A stretch of 64,000 bases of DNA, taken from positions 283,481,456 through 283,545,455 of the forward strand of contig NC_073693.1 of NCBI RefSeq assembly GCF_029784155.1, read 5' to 3'. The DNA is from Uranotaenia lowii. Its lineage: Eukaryota; Arthropoda; Insecta; Diptera; Culicidae. This document shows, piece by piece, positions 1 through 12,400 of the stretch. A program made the translations under genes and the position numbers. The notes beneath the pieces were generated by a model, which searched no databases, was not told where the DNA came from, and was given only the letters and a program-made list of their open reading frames with translations. Each line of letters begins with the position of its first letter. Positions within the stretch are counted from its first letter, which is position 1.

Positions 1-3000
1 GCATTGAACTATAAATATAGTAATTCCAACTATATTGTTATGATTGATTGTGTGATACTAGAATAATACTACAAGACTAGAATAATAAGAATACACTACA
101 AGTCCATAAGTGTAGCTAGTGTGCCTTTAGCAGCAGGCAGCTCGTGTTTACCAATGGCAGAACATGAGATAATAGGCAAAGGAGGTATAATTGGATAGCG
201 CATTAGCTTGTTTAAATAAAATTGTGACAAAAATTTTCCTCTTTCAGGTTAATTCTAGCCAGATGCGGCATCCTGTTTGGCTGGCACCGATTTTCGTTTC
301 ATCGGGAAGCAGAAATGGCTGGACAATGCGAAAACCATTGATGTGCTGACGGCTAACCCGAACAAACCATTATTATATTATTTGTAGTAAACATAACTTT
401 TTTTGTGCTTACAAATAAACAAAATATCTATAAAACTAAATTGAAAATAAAAATTAATGCAGATAAACTACAAAAAAAACAATCATAAAAGGGTCGGGAT
501 TCAACCAGACCGAACTGAACGCCATCAGCATTTTTTCAAGACACTCAAGCTTGATGTTGAACCAGGATCGATGGTTTTTAATCTAAAGAAATAAATTCAG
601 TTAATAATTTTCGCTTTTTCGATCAAGAATAGGAATTACACGAGATCTAATTTCTCTTTTTTTTATTTCTTATGGCGCTCAGTTCGGTCTGGTCGAAGGC
701 CGGCCAAATATAGTTGAACACTAGAAGTATAATTGATTTAATCATATTTATAATTAAATCATCCATAGCTGTATGGTTGAATCTACAATATATTTACTTG
801 AATGCCCAACATCGATCAGAATATAAATATAGTTGGATTTATTAAACTAATCATTAAAATATAATTGAATATTCAATAAATATAGTTGGTCGAGAATCAA
901 TCAGCAATATGATTTAATTCACTCTCTACTTTTTTCTCCGTGTTTTTCCAAAATAATAGTTTTATTTCGATATGAATTTTGAATTTCTTTTTTTGAATTG
1001 AAGAATTATGATAACATTGCTAATGTTAATTGTTTTTTTTTCTAAAGTAAAATTATAAAAAAAACCAATTCTTCATGACTTGAATTGGATTGAAATTGAT
1101 GGAAATATCATCATAGAAACCCATCACAGATTTTTTTTATAATATCACAGGAAGACAGAATTTTTTTTCGCAAAAACACAGAATTATTTTCGGCAACATT
1201 GGTATGTAGTAGAAAAACAAACACAAAATAAATGAAACATTAAGAATGAACCCTTTATTTTTCATTTGTTTTTAAAGCACGACTCTCTTAAGTATATATT
1301 TTAGACGAAATCATAGAAAAAACAATAAAAACTTGAATTTAAAAGATTAAATAAACATTTTTTTTTCAAGTTAAATTAATTTTAGTATTGCAGAGAAAAC
1401 ATCATAAAATAACAATCAAAATTCAGATGTTTTTTTTTATTAGTATAAGATATATTTCAATCTACGCAAGACTATCAAAAATATTGGGTTTTCTGAAGTC
1501 GACCAGAAAATGTTTGGTTAGCTAAGTAAGAAAAATTTGAAGCTTTTATGATAAGTGAACGTGTTTCAATATTTCAATCGAATAACTCAAATTTTAAGGA
1601 AAAGAAATATTTTATTTTAGATATACGAATGTTTAATTAACTATCTGTTGGAATTTTGGAAAACTGTTCTTATTATTCTATAATATTCAAAATTGAACCA
1701 AGATAGCCAGCAGAAGTTAATCTAATGAGATTAAAAATGTATGAGTTTTCAGAATTTCGCAAACACAAAAAAATGTAAAGAACATTCAATAGGGATCACA
1801 CCTATAAGGAATCATTAGTTAATCGATAACTGGAAGAAATTTATTGATTGAGAATATTACAAGAAAGCATCAGGAGTTTTTTTCATATTTGAGAAATCCG
1901 CAAAAACTTTTATTTTTATTTTTTACAATTAAGACCCTCAGAGTCAAATGGGTATAACGTATAAGTGCAAAAATGATTGATTTTGAGTTTATAATACGGA
2001 ATGATTTTTCATGTTTCACACTATATTTGGTGAATTCTTCAGATTTTTAGACCTTTATTTACATACCTCTATATTAGGTAGAGAAATACAAGCTTTTGAA
2101 AAACGTATGGAAAATGGCCAAACACAACAACTTAAAAGCGTGTTTTCTCGAAATTTGCTTTCATGAACTTATACCACTGACCACACTGACATGACACTTA
2201 GAACAAAAATTCAACCATTTTCTGTCTAATTTTTTGCAGGTTCGCAATACCGACGGCAGGTGGCGAACCTGAAAAATTTCACAAAAAATGCCCTGTAGGA
2301 AAAATGGTCCTGTTTGGCCCGATTCTATCGTAGAAATTGCGTGTTTTATTTTTAAAGTTGGGTGGCCTTTCCTAACTGGGATAGCATTTCTTCAAATCGA
2401 TCGATGCGCACTCTGGAATCGACATTGCGTACTGTTGGAAAAATTATCCAGAAAACGAAATCGAGTGTCCAGTCAGTATGGTCAGTGCTTATACCCCCTT
2501 TTTGGGATCAAATTGCTTAATAATGAAAATCCAAAGTCCAAAGTTGCAAAAACTTTCGTGAAAAAAAATTAGAGACCAGAAAAATTTAGTATGAACCTTC
2601 TAAGAACTCTTAAAAACAAATCAAAAATGTATTAGCAACAGAAAAAAGCAAGCATACAAGATACTGTAAGGCATTCATTGAAAAAAAAATTCAGAATCAA
2701 CCACTTTTTTGAATTTCCTTACCGAAAAAAGATTTTTTTTAGTTCGAAAATACCGATTTAAATGTGGCATCACAGTTCTTACGTCGTATGAAACAAAATG
2801 TAAACAAACAGTTTTGTTCCGAAAAATATACAAAATCTGATATAAACAAGTCGCAACTTCTTTCCATGTAGATTATTTGTAGCCTGGACAACAAATTCTA
2901 TATTTGAAATACTAATTTTTAAGTTGTTTTGATAACTTTTGCAGCAGTTTTCTTTGAATTCTTAAGATACGACGTAATGAAAGCTCACGCGAGATGATCG

Positions 3001-3011
3001 TTTTTACAACA
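1..3011. other. AT-rich spacer with decayed repeats
   Basis: No gene is visible. The stretch is AT-rich with many short homopolymers. Around 1-120 and 710-895 are repeated ATATAGT/ATTTAAT-type motifs that look like old inverted-repeat elements. Around 1110-1195 the TCACAGA/ACAGAAT wording ending in TTTTCGGCAACATTGG resembles the element at 32431-32809 and is probably a degraded relative. The only longish open frame (2288-2572, 94 codons) has no recognisable domain. Confidence 0.6.
504..694. repeat. Short inverted-repeat element, ~190 bp
   Basis: The left arm ACCAGACCGAACTGAACGCCAT (about 504-525) is answered by ATGGCGCTCAGTTCGGTCTGGT at about 672-693, near-perfect inverted arms around an AT-rich core. 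This is the form of a small MITE. I could not fix a target duplication, so the family is unknown. Confidence 0.6.
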
Positions 3012-3019
3012 GTAGAAGG

Positions 3020-3428
3020 CAGAGATGCCAATGTGCCTGATTTTTCAGGCGTTGCCTGATTTTTCGAGGCTCTGCCTGACAACCTGATAAGCCATTGATT
3101 TTCCCTGATTTTTGAAAATATGCCTGATTTTGCCTGATTTTTGCGAATGTCATGAAAAATGGGTAGTAAGGAACTGGAGTAGGTGCCATAGCTGAAGTGA
3201 AAAAGTGAAGTTATTGAAAAAGAGAATTGAAGGTATTGCTTTGATGCAGCAGAATTGTTCAACTAAGTAGGCTCACAACACATATTGGAGTGAAAATGTG
3301 GAGAGATGACCAAAAAAAAAAAGATCATCACTTTGAGCGAAATTTCCGTTACTTTTACGTAGCCTGATTTTGCCTGATTTTTATGTCGCAAGTTCCCTGA
3401 TTTTTTAAAATAAATGTTGGCAACCCTG
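3020..3428. mobile_element. hAT-like non-autonomous element (409 bp) with 8-bp TSD
   Basis: The ends are CAGAGATGCCAA and, read inward from the right, CAGGGTTGCCAA. The bases immediately outside are the identical octamer GTAGAAGG on both sides (3012-3019 and 3429-3436). An 8-bp duplication plus CAGGG-type ends is what hAT-superfamily elements show. The interior is built of repeated CCTGATTTT phrases and has no transposase frame, so this is a non-autonomous copy. Confidence 0.8.
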
Positions 3429-3436
3429 GTAGAAGG

Positions 3437-3779
3437 TAAAACTTGTGAAGTACCCTTCTAGGAGCGGTAAAAAATTGCCATCTTTTGACAAATGTGTCAT
3501 ATTTTCTTCATGGAATCGTAAATTAATCTAGAAAAGCAATTCTGGATGGAAAGAACAGAAAGAAACTAAGCATCACCGAAATCAGGACCATTTTTCAATT
3601 GAAATTAACCTTTCCATTTCTATAAAAAAAGGCGTTCAAAGAAGACATTGAATCAACAAATTTCAAAATTTAAGGTTTTCAACCAGCGCAAATGAAACAG
3701 GCACAAATAATGTTCATGGCAGATGTTACGAGCCATTGAAGCAAAATTCTATTCAAACAAAATCCGGCGCACCTAATTC
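3437..3779. other. AT-rich spacer, nothing recognised
   Basis: Between the hAT-like element and the GC-richer island I see no gene, repeat arm or RNA. Confidence 0.5.
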
Positions 3780-5700
3780 CAGCAGCAGTGGTCGGCTAAT
3801 CCGAGAGGCGAAAAGATACATATCCCCACGGATTTCTCATCAATCCGGCTGACTATGTATTTATATTCGTACATACATATGTACAGCTAGCTAAATCTAT
3901 CCGCAGGGAAGTAGAATGACAGAAGAGAAACTGCTATTGCTGCTGCTGATGATGATGAGATGACTTCCGGAAGTGCTACGTTTAATTATAGTAGTCGCGG
4001 TCGTCGTTCCCCGAGTTCTCCTGGCTGATTCCCGCCCTCGTATGGCTGTCGCCGCGCTTGGTTGAAGCAGAATCATCCTCCTCATTATTTCCAGCAGGCA
4101 GAGGTTTGTTCGTTCGGCACTAGCTTAGATTAGCTCGCAGCCACGCATCCTCCCAGGGGCAGTTCCCGTGGGGTGCCCTTTTCCTATCTGGCCCGGCATA
4201 TTTTTTTCCTTCGTCCGACCGACGACGCTTTGTCATGATATTAGAAGGCGATTTCCCTGTGCTGCTGCCGCGACGATACCAATGTACATGTGTGCCGTGG
4301 CGGATATTGGCTAAACCAACACCATTGAGCGACCCAACTGTATTCGTTCAGCCTTCCATCGTTTTTCACCTACTCTCGGGGGGACGACCGCCCGCCCACC
4401 ACCGCCTCGCGTGAATAGATACGCTTTTCTATGCGGTGGACGCGATAGGACGTGACGCGACGCGGAGGAAAAATACACAAAAGACAGGAAGAAGCTGATG
4501 TGCGCTCCTCTCTCGGATTTGGTGTGGTACAGAGTACATGAACGAAGCGGGGGCCCCATAAAAAACACGGAGTCAGGTCGCCGCGTCAATTGCGCATCCA
4601 AGCGATGCCACGTCGTCGTCGTTCGCTTGTTCGTCCTCCCTTTATCCGGGTCGGTCGATGCTGCTGCGTCGAGAGTTTCTAGGCTGATGCTGCTGCTGGG
4701 ATACAAATGGCGGTGGGGCGATGCCATGTTTTAGATTGGTGATGGCCTAGGAACGCCAAACGGTGGGAATTGGGCGAGGGTGGTATCGCCGCTCGGTTTC
4801 AGAGATCGAAACGGATGATGGGAAAATATGCACCCCCGATTTGCACCCTGAGATCGACCGAGGCGACCCTCTCTTTTGTTGCTGTTATGCCATAATGTTA
4901 CGAGACGTGGGTTTTCCATTGTTTTCTTCTCGAATAATAATCATCCAACAGCGCCCCCCAAGAATAATAACAAGAATAACAGCAAAAGCAGCAGCATTTG
5001 CCGTTGGGTGGAAACGAGAACACGGACAATCTCGACGTCCGCCGACGATGTCGAACGCGACGTCAGCAGAGAATAGCGGATCTGCTGGTTCCGAGACCTG
5101 CGCACTAGGCGCTAGGATGTTGTTGGTTGGCAGCTTGAAGGGGGATTTGCGTCGTTTTTGTTGCCCATCACACTCTAGGATCTGCTCCTGGCCTATCCTG
5201 TCGTTGGCCACATCTACCGCCAGCCAGCCAACCAGATAGCATCTCATGGCCATCCGCACACACACACATCCTCGAACCCAATAATAATCCCCCTAGCAAA
5301 TGAGCAAATGTGGGAAGTGTGTTCTGTTCTATGTGCGCATTCAGGCAACCAGGCAGTAATTCGCCATATTTATTTTCCTACTTTCCTCCTCTCTGTGGGT
5401 ATCCTCTTGCTCTTTCTGAGCGCTGCTTGCTGGACCACTTCACAGAGTGCTCTCCTCACCGCCTGCTGCTGCTGTATGCCCGCCTTCTTTCATTTCCTAG
5501 CTTTTTTTCAGTACGCGTCGTCCCTGATTTTATTCCGTATTCCGTTCGTCGAATCCCGATCTGGCTGTGCTGCTCCTGCTGTGTGTCGGGGTTCAGCCTG
5601 GATGCCATTTTTCGAGTTGTGTTTGATTCCTCCTTTCTCGCTTGCCCGATTCCGCTTCAGCATCACCCCCCACCTCCCAAATCGGTGTATCTATGAGGTA
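3780..5700. other. GC-rich noncoding island 1
   Basis: Base composition changes sharply from the flanking AT-rich DNA. The island has CTG/CAG and CAT/GAT triplet runs, a short CA run near 5259 and overlapping medium open frames on both strands (up to 158 codons, 4763-5239), none with a recognisable domain. Overlapping frames on both strands in GC-rich low-complexity DNA are expected by chance. It most resembles host 5' UTR, promoter or conserved intronic sequence; which one is not decidable from sequence alone. Confidence 0.45.
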
Positions 5701-6127
5701 GATTGTTAGGGATACCATACATATCAGAAGAAAAAAACATAAAATTCTTCTTTAGTTCAATCCTTATATTGTATTTTCGGTAAAATTACAGGAAGTTTGG
5801 CAAAAAGTTACAATTTACGGCAGAAATTACACACATGTTGCCAGTGTAAAATTACCTCATGTTCGGTAAACATTAACGAACTTGACAAATTTTTCGGTGA
5901 CATTCCAATTTGAAACCATGTATTTTTTTATTATCAAACTTTTAAAATACATAATTAGAACCTAATTTTTATCGAACTTCTTTTATTTGTGTTTAAATTT
6001 CATAAATTCGTATTTTTCTGTCTAGAGCTACATCAAAATTTGATAAAAAAAAAAAACGAGAAAAATGATCTAGTGACCTGCTTCTCTGTCAAAACAAACA
6101 ATCAAATAAAAAAGCGTTTTGCTTAGA
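5701..6127. other. AT-rich spacer with GGTAAAATTACC-type repeat
   Basis: No gene. The wording around 5778-5910 (CGGTAAAATTACAGG, CGGTAAACATTAACG) recurs in related form near 8750-8890, 12545-12660, 13665-13800, 21160-21370 and 24460-24570. This suggests an old dispersed repeat family with internal palindromic GGTAA/TTACC motifs. Confidence 0.45.
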
Positions 6128-7933
6128 CAGGGTGGCCAGCGAGTTTCCATTTTAAAATTCCCGTTTTTTTCCGGTTTCTACGATTGAAAATTTTGATTTC
6201 CACTGTTGAAAACGACATAAATAAAGATTTTAACAGTGTTTTTTTACCAAAAAAAAAATCATATAAAAGTTTATTGGGATTTTTTTAGTAAAATAAAATA
6301 TTAGCAGGTTGAAAAGTCGAGCTGCAAAAAAACAAAAAAATTCTAATACAGCCTTAACTGTATCCTGCAAAATTTGGTGAAAAATTGTCGACATCTCCTA
6401 AAATTGAATTACTGATCCATAAATCAAAACTTAATTTAAAATTGGGATTCATAATTCGATTTCAAATTGAAATTAGATTTTTTTGGAATACTCAAGATCG
6501 ATACTCGTTGCTACTGATTGATATTTTAATTGATTTTTTTCCTACGCAGTTTAGAGAACAGATTTCTCTAAATCATATCGTTCCTAAGCATTCTGAAATT
6601 TTATGTCGATTCTCATCTTGAATACTGAATAAGGTTTTATTGTTGGGTTTCATGGGGCCCGAGAAATTGGAGAACGGTTGCTATGAACCGAGTGAATTTT
6701 AGGAATTATGTTCGTCAAGTTATGTCGTAAGACGGAATACTATGTAAATAAAAAAATAAAATAAATGTTGGGTTTCATTTAAATTATTTTTATAATGTGT
6801 TTTCAGAACCTGAATGATGTTTGCTGTATTAATCTAAATTTTGAGAATTTCAGTCCAGTGTTAAAAAAATATATAAAGGTATTAATGTAAACTCTAAATT
6901 TAAATCTTCATCCAAATTTTTGAACCCATGTTAGTGTGAAATTAGCTTTTTAAAGTCTGATTTTTTTTAAATAAAATATTTATCAATATGATTACAAAAC
7001 TTGTACACATTTGATACGTAACTATTTTAATTTCTTATCAAATGGAGTTAAATCGCAAAGTTTACAAAAACAAAAACTAAGAATTTAATTTTTTTATTTT
7101 TATTTTTAATGAAATGAACCTTGAAGTATGGTTTTTATAAAAACGTGTACTCTAGTAAACCCTTTTCAAAATAGCCGAAAATAAGAAAAACTTGCTCAAA
7201 AAAATCATATTTGCAACTACCATGTGTTCCAATTATTAAAACAAAAAATAAATTCACATCGCTTCTTGGAAGTCGAAATTTTGTCAAAACTTTTAATTCT
7301 TTTTACTTATTTCTTAATCCAGATTGTCAGGTTTTTTCATGAGATTTGTAAAGAAGGCGCACTAGGGTATAAAATTTGAAATTCTCACATTAAATACCAC
7401 TATTGAAGATGCTTTAAAAATAACAAAAATAAACATCTGAGCTCACCGATTTTAAGGTTTTTTTTTTCATTTGAAACACACTTTTTACTATTCACTGACC
7501 AATATCCATGAGCTAGGAATTAATTTATTTAAGAAAATTTTTCTGCTATGTTTCGTTATTTAGAACACGTAAAAAATATTTTTTTAAAGAAACCGGAACA
7601 ATGGAAATGTATATGCTGAGCACAAAGATTCGAGATTTATTTAAAAAATCCCGATTTCTCAAAAAGTTCCTTATGTAATTTTAATTCCGACGCTTTCTAG
7701 TTTTTCTCGAATCGTTGGCTAACCTAAAATAAAGGACAGGGAAATGTAAAGCTTCTGAGAATAATTTAAGAAAGAAAATTTAGTCTGGGTGAAATGAATG
7801 AACTTTAGAATTCAAAAGGTTTATATATGAGAAAAAAGAATTTTCCCGGTTTTGATTTCAGATTCCAGGTTTTTTCCCGGTTTTCTCGGTTCCATTTTCA
7901 ATTCCCGGTTTTCCCGGTTTGCTGGCCACCCTG
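6128..7933. mobile_element. CAGGGTGGCCAGC-ended repeat, copy 1
   Basis: The left end CAGGGTGGCCAGCGA is matched by TTGCTGGCCACCCTG at the right (7919-7933), giving inverted ends of about 13-15 bp. Both termini run into TTCCCGG/CCGGTTTTCCCGG phrases. The interior is AT-rich without a transposase frame and resembles the copy at 30043-31896 (shared wording around 'attgaattactgatYcataaatca'). I found no clear target duplication. The ends resemble hAT-type CAGGG termini, but assignment is tentative. A short retrotransposon tail is inserted at 6654-6765. Confidence 0.6.
6654..6765 (+). mobile_element. 5'-truncated non-LTR retrotransposon tail with 13-bp TSD
   Basis: A 112-bp insert ending in an A-rich tail (TAAATAAAAAAATAAAATAAA-like) is flanked by the direct repeat TGTTGGGTTTCAT (6641-6653 and 6766-6778). 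The tail orientation gives plus-strand polarity. A heavily 5'-truncated piece with an A-rich end and a long target duplication is the signature of target-primed reverse transcription. Too little is left to name the family. Confidence 0.75.
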
Positions 7934-8132
7934 ATATGATATTCCGACATTTTTTCGCTCTTCCCGAATGGTTTACAACCCTAAAATAAACTAAAATAAA
8001 CTAGAACTATGGATTGTAAAATTTCTGAGAAAAAGTTTCGTCATGATGAAATGAATGAATTTTAGGATTGAATAGGTTTATATATGGGAAAAAAATAATT
8101 TTCCCGGTTTTCCCGGTTCGCTGGCCACCCTG
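7934..8132. repeat. Second, partial right end of the same repeat
   Basis: Directly after copy 1 comes a diverged second version of its last ~200 bp. It again contains 'gaaatgaatgaa', 'ggtttatatatg' and the TTTTCCCGGTT run, and ends with GCTGGCCACCCTG at 8120-8132. It looks like a terminal duplication or the stump of an adjacent copy. Confidence 0.6.
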
Positions 8133-9429
8133 TAGTAGCTCATTCTCAATGGGCAAAACTGATGATTTCTCTTTGAAATGTCAATAACGGCGCCGGCTAC
8201 GTCCTATTAGTCAATAGATGGGTAGAAGAATTAGAGAAATGGATGAAAGACATAAAGTTGTGCATTAGGACCGAGGTCAACTCTGTATCCTAGCAAAAAA
8301 ATTGGTTTGGTAGTGTGGATTCAGATGGATATGATCTGGAAACACCTTTGAAGTGTATGGATCTGAATGTGCAACCTTTTAACCTAATTTCTTACATAGT
8401 TCTTTGTAAAATTCCTTAAATATATTGTAGAACATTTGAATGTGTTACAATAATTCGGGCTATTCTTGACCAAAAAAAGTACAAGGTTTCAACTTTCTTT
8501 TATTTGCGTTGCGCCTTGTTTATATTTTAATGGCAGGTTATTTCATAACTATGAATTGATGGTTGGATTAACTTAAATTACATTAATTGTATTCCCAAAC
8601 AAATGATTTTTTTTTATAACTGGAAAGTGAATCGAATAAAAGTGAATCAAATAAAAAACGGGTTAAGCGAGAAAATCTCCTCGTTAACAAAAATAAAACT
8701 CAACCGTATAAAATCACAAATTAACGCTGTTCACCATTTTAAGGAAAAAAATTACCAAACTTTCACTGCTTTCCGGTGAAAACTACCGGATTTTTGGTCA
8801 TATTAACAAGCAATGTGATAAAATTTACTGCCAATTCAAACACGTTATTGAAATAAGTTTCACAGTTTTTTCGGTAGAAAAATGTAGCTAATCTAAACGC
8901 TGATTCGATCAAGCAATTTAAGACTTTAGTTCGACCTATTCAATTTTGAGTGATTTTGGCTTTGGCAAATTTTGGCTTTTTTACCGAATAATGTCCGTAG
9001 TATTGTCACTGTCACTTATCATAATAACAGTATACTTGATTGGCTTGGCAAATTTTGGCTTTTTTACCGAATAATGTCCGTAGTACACACCAAAAATTTT
9101 TTAAATTTACACGTGCCAGAAACGCTTCAAGACCTAAATTATTTTGATCTAATCTTGAAAAGATCTAATTTTACATCAATTTTAATTTAAATACCACACA
9201 CACCACCAATTCAACGAATGACACCAACCATAAAGTTCGAAAGATATATTTTTGCAGTTACCTTATTCAGCAGGTATTTAATTTTTCGTCCCATTAAAAT
9301 TTTCAATTGATCGAATTTTAAAAACATCACAGTGATGTAAATCTCGAAAACCGAGGAATTGGCATCCCAATCAGGCATCGAAAAGAAAACGTCAAAAAAA
9401 GCGAAAAGCTAAAATTTTTATTTATGTTT
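8133..9429. other. AT-rich spacer with short direct duplication
   Basis: No gene. A 41-bp block (TTGGCAAATTTTGGC...GTCCGTAGTA) occurs at 8962-9002 and again at 9045-9085. The segment between (ATTGTCACTGTCACTTATCA...) recurs at about 12478-12518. These are pieces of one old dispersed repeat. Confidence 0.5.
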
Positions 9430-10545
9430 GTTTTGGTTCTTTATTCTGTGATGAAAATCCGGTGAACGGTGTGGTGTGGTCAGGAATGTGGATTGCAGTG
9501 TTTCGTGCCGAGTCGGCACTGCCGACAAAAATTCGCAGATTGAGAAACAGCCGGAACAATCTATGATGTCAATCTTCATCCAGTATCCGATAGTCTGTAC
9601 TCGTTCGGTGGTTCCGCGACCGTTTCTGTCCCAAGAGATCCAGCATTAAGTCCTGACATCAACACGAGCGATCACCACTTCCGAATGGAATGCGGTTAAA
9701 GGGGTAAGTTTTTAAACATTAGAACTTCCCTTTAAACTGATACTTTATTCTATTTCTTTCGTTCTTCGTTGCATCCTCAGCCGCAGCTACGGCCAAATCT
9801 GCTCGATATTGAATCCGATGAACATCGATAGCGATGTGCTCCACAGATACGGTAGAGGGTTCCCACACGTAGGAAGAATATTTCTCCTGTACTGAGCCTT
9901 GTTTGACAGTGACGCCGTTCGGGAAAATTAGACGGTAAATAATCCGCTGCTAGCCTAAATCAGTTTTTAAACATGTCCAAAACATTCTTTTCAGATTCGA
10001 GACTGCAGTCACAGAAAAAGTCAATTGCAACGGCTTTCTCGATATCGGATTGAAATATAAAATTGTGGATGCTTCACTGAGGCGGTCAAGATTTATACGA
10101 AATGGCCCAAGGCATTAACAGTACGCTGAGAAAATTCAACTGTTCTTGGGAGAAGTTGATCTTGGGAGCAAATTGGTAAACCAGTAGACTTTGTAAGGAA
10201 AATAGTTCTTGAATCTAATAAGATATCACAGGTAACAGGCAGCAATATTCCATTGATTTTAAAATAGTTTTCAGCAGGTAGCAGCCTAGCAATCCACTAC
10301 GTTGCATTTTTTTTTGCTTTACCTACCTACTTAATTATTGAAAAAAATTGAATGATTTGCAAGAAAAAATCTCATTACATTTCAGGATTTGAAGTTGCTT
10401 CATAAAACTACATTTGTTAGTCATTTGTTAGTCATTCTGCTCCTCAGACGAAAACTGTCGACAACCGACTTATCAAGCCGCTCGTTAGACCACCATTAAA
10501 ACGCCCAAGGACATTTCAACAATGGAAACGACAAATGTCACCGGT
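9430..10545 (+). pseudogene. Decayed spliced gene fragment, unidentified
   Basis: This block is more GC-rich than its surroundings and has exon-intron texture on the plus strand. A donor-like GGTAAGTTTT lies at about 9703 with an acceptor-like ATCCTCAG at 9779. A second donor-like GGTAAATAA lies at about 9932 with CTTTTCAG before 9994. A third donor-like GGTAAGC ends a short exon-like piece with ATGGAAACGACAAATG at about 10522-10542. The exon-like pieces translate to protein-looking stretches (for example SYGQICSILNPMNIDSD and VTEKVNCNGFLDIGLKYK) interrupted by stops and frame changes. I do not recognise the family. It could be a dead host gene, a captured gene fragment in a repeat, or chance. 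Confidence 0.35.
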
Positions 10546-11976
10546 AAGCAATTTCCAATTATTCATTTTTTAAATAAGTCCACACACTTCAATTTCTATT
10601 TGAAATGCATTCAAATATGCGGGAATAGCTTAAAACCTAAACTCACTACTGATAACAAGTTGATGTCATAGAATGAATAAATGAAGACGCTATAATGTAC
10701 GATGAATGCCAAAGCTTAATTAAAATCGCCTCTATGTATGCAATGATGTTTGCAAGTATGTGGGGTGAAGTTGGCTATGGCTGAACAAATTCGATTTTTC
10801 CAAAACTCACCCCAATTTTTTTTCAAATAAACGGATGCTAAATACTTAATAGAATGTTCAGTATTCGAAAACCCGTACTCACAAGACCTCCAAACATCAA
10901 TTTTGTATTTAAGTAAAACTAAAATTAAATGATTCCGTTCATACGAACATGTTGGAAAAGTATTTTTTCCCCAGTACAGTTTTGATCATAATGTTGTCGC
11001 TTTTTGAATCAGTAGAGGAATCAATATACACAAAAAATAGTTTTGAAGTTGTTGATAATAAAAAGTGCTCGGTGGCCGATAACCCTAACCTTTTTATAGC
11101 AGTGTAATAAAACATATTGTTGCATATCTGTAGGCGATATATTTTATTGAAATGGTATGCATGAAGTTGTAGGTGTAGTATCTAAGCAATCATCGCTATG
11201 TACACATGCCAAGTAGACCTAGCTATGAAAATACGTTCACTTATATCGCTCATTAAAACGTCTCAATGTATAGAAACGGATGAAGATGTGTAGTGCAGAA
11301 TTATTTTTTAATTAACCTCAGCAGCGGAGTGATGCTGTTTTGAAAATCATATTGAATTTAAAGGCTGTACCTAGAATTCTTGTTCTAATAACTGAATTGT
11401 TAACGAGGATGTCTCATGAAATTTTACAAATGCTACAACGAGATGGTAGTTCGATTGCACAAACAAAAATTACACGAAATATTGGAAGCAGAAACGATAG
11501 GTACTACAAGTGGATAATTTAAGTTTTGTCGGTCAGAAAAGTCTCTCCAATATTGTTTTTTTGCAGACTATTTGGTACTATTGACAAATTAGACCGAATT
11601 GACCATTAGAGTCCTATCGGTTCAACTTCGATAAGCGACATACTGTACGTTGACAGCGAAACGACCAAATAAAAAAACGGTTTTCTGAGTGTCGGGAGGA
11701 ATGTTTGAAGTTGTAGAACGTTACTACTTTGGCATATTAACTGTTTTTTCTAGAAAATTATTTATATCAGTCTGTAGAATGTTTTACAAATTATAAAGTT
11801 TAAGAATAGTTAAAGTTTTTTTTAAACATTGCCCGTGAAAATTTTAAATTAAATTTTAGTATTTTATAGAATAGGCTGTATAAAAAAATAAAAATATGAA
11901 TAATAAAATGAAATGTATGCTTCTAAACTTTGTGTCTCCGAAAGCTCCTTTGATCAAAAATATAAGTATACCATGC
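10546..11976. other. AT-rich spacer with one short open frame
   Basis: No gene recognised. A 60-codon frame at 11340-11522 (MKIILNLKAVPRILVLITEL...) is somewhat protein-like. It could be a further relic of the fragment at 9430-10545, but shows no conserved domain. The rest is AT-rich spacer. Confidence 0.4.
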
Positions 11977-12199
11977 TGAATCAAAGCAATCGAAAGGTTT
12001 TTTTTTTAATTCAACCAAGCTATAGGATAAGTTCAGATACCGGTATTGGGATAGCAACTTACTCTCTTCATCAGTGAGCATTTTCGATCGAAAGCGCTCA
12101 CTGAAGAAGATAGTAATTTGCTATCGAAATTCTGTATCTGATCTGATCTTTCTTATATCGTGGTTGAATTAAAAGGAATTTTTCGATTGCTTTGAATCA
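11977..12199. repeat. 223-bp hairpin element
   Basis: The left end TGAATCAAAGCAATCGAAA is the reverse complement of the right end (TTTCGATTGCTTTGAATCA). The arms continue inward through GTTGAATT/AATTCAAC and TAGCAA/TTGCTA to the centre, where AGTGAGC and GCTCACT flank ATTTTCGATCGAAAGC. Almost the whole unit is one imperfect palindrome, as in a MITE or foldback element. No clear target duplication was seen. Confidence 0.7.
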
Positions 12200-12231
12200 G
12201 TAGAATTTTTTACATATTAGAATGTACAATG

Positions 12232-12332
12232 TAATATTATATCATAAATAATCTAAATTTATGTCAAAAAAGATGCTACGCTTTTGTGCGTCAAACTTGA
12301 CATAAATTTACATCATTGATGATATAATATTA
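12232..12332. repeat. Palindrome with 36-bp arms
   Basis: The arm 12232-12267 (TAATATTATATCATAAATAA...) pairs with 12297-12332 with only a few mismatches, leaving a ~29-bp loop containing GATGCTACGCTTTTGTGCGTC. The loop wording is echoed in the hairpin at 12401-12455, so the two are related. Confidence 0.65.
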
Positions 12333-12400
12333 TGGCGAATGTGTCGTTTTATTAAAGCCGAAAATTTTATGTCTTCAAGCGTTTCTGTATTTTCCAGAGT

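Noticed and set aside
4763..5239. 158-codon plus frame in island 1, with overlapping minus frame
   Set aside because: Both strands open over the same GC-rich low-complexity DNA; no recognisable protein.
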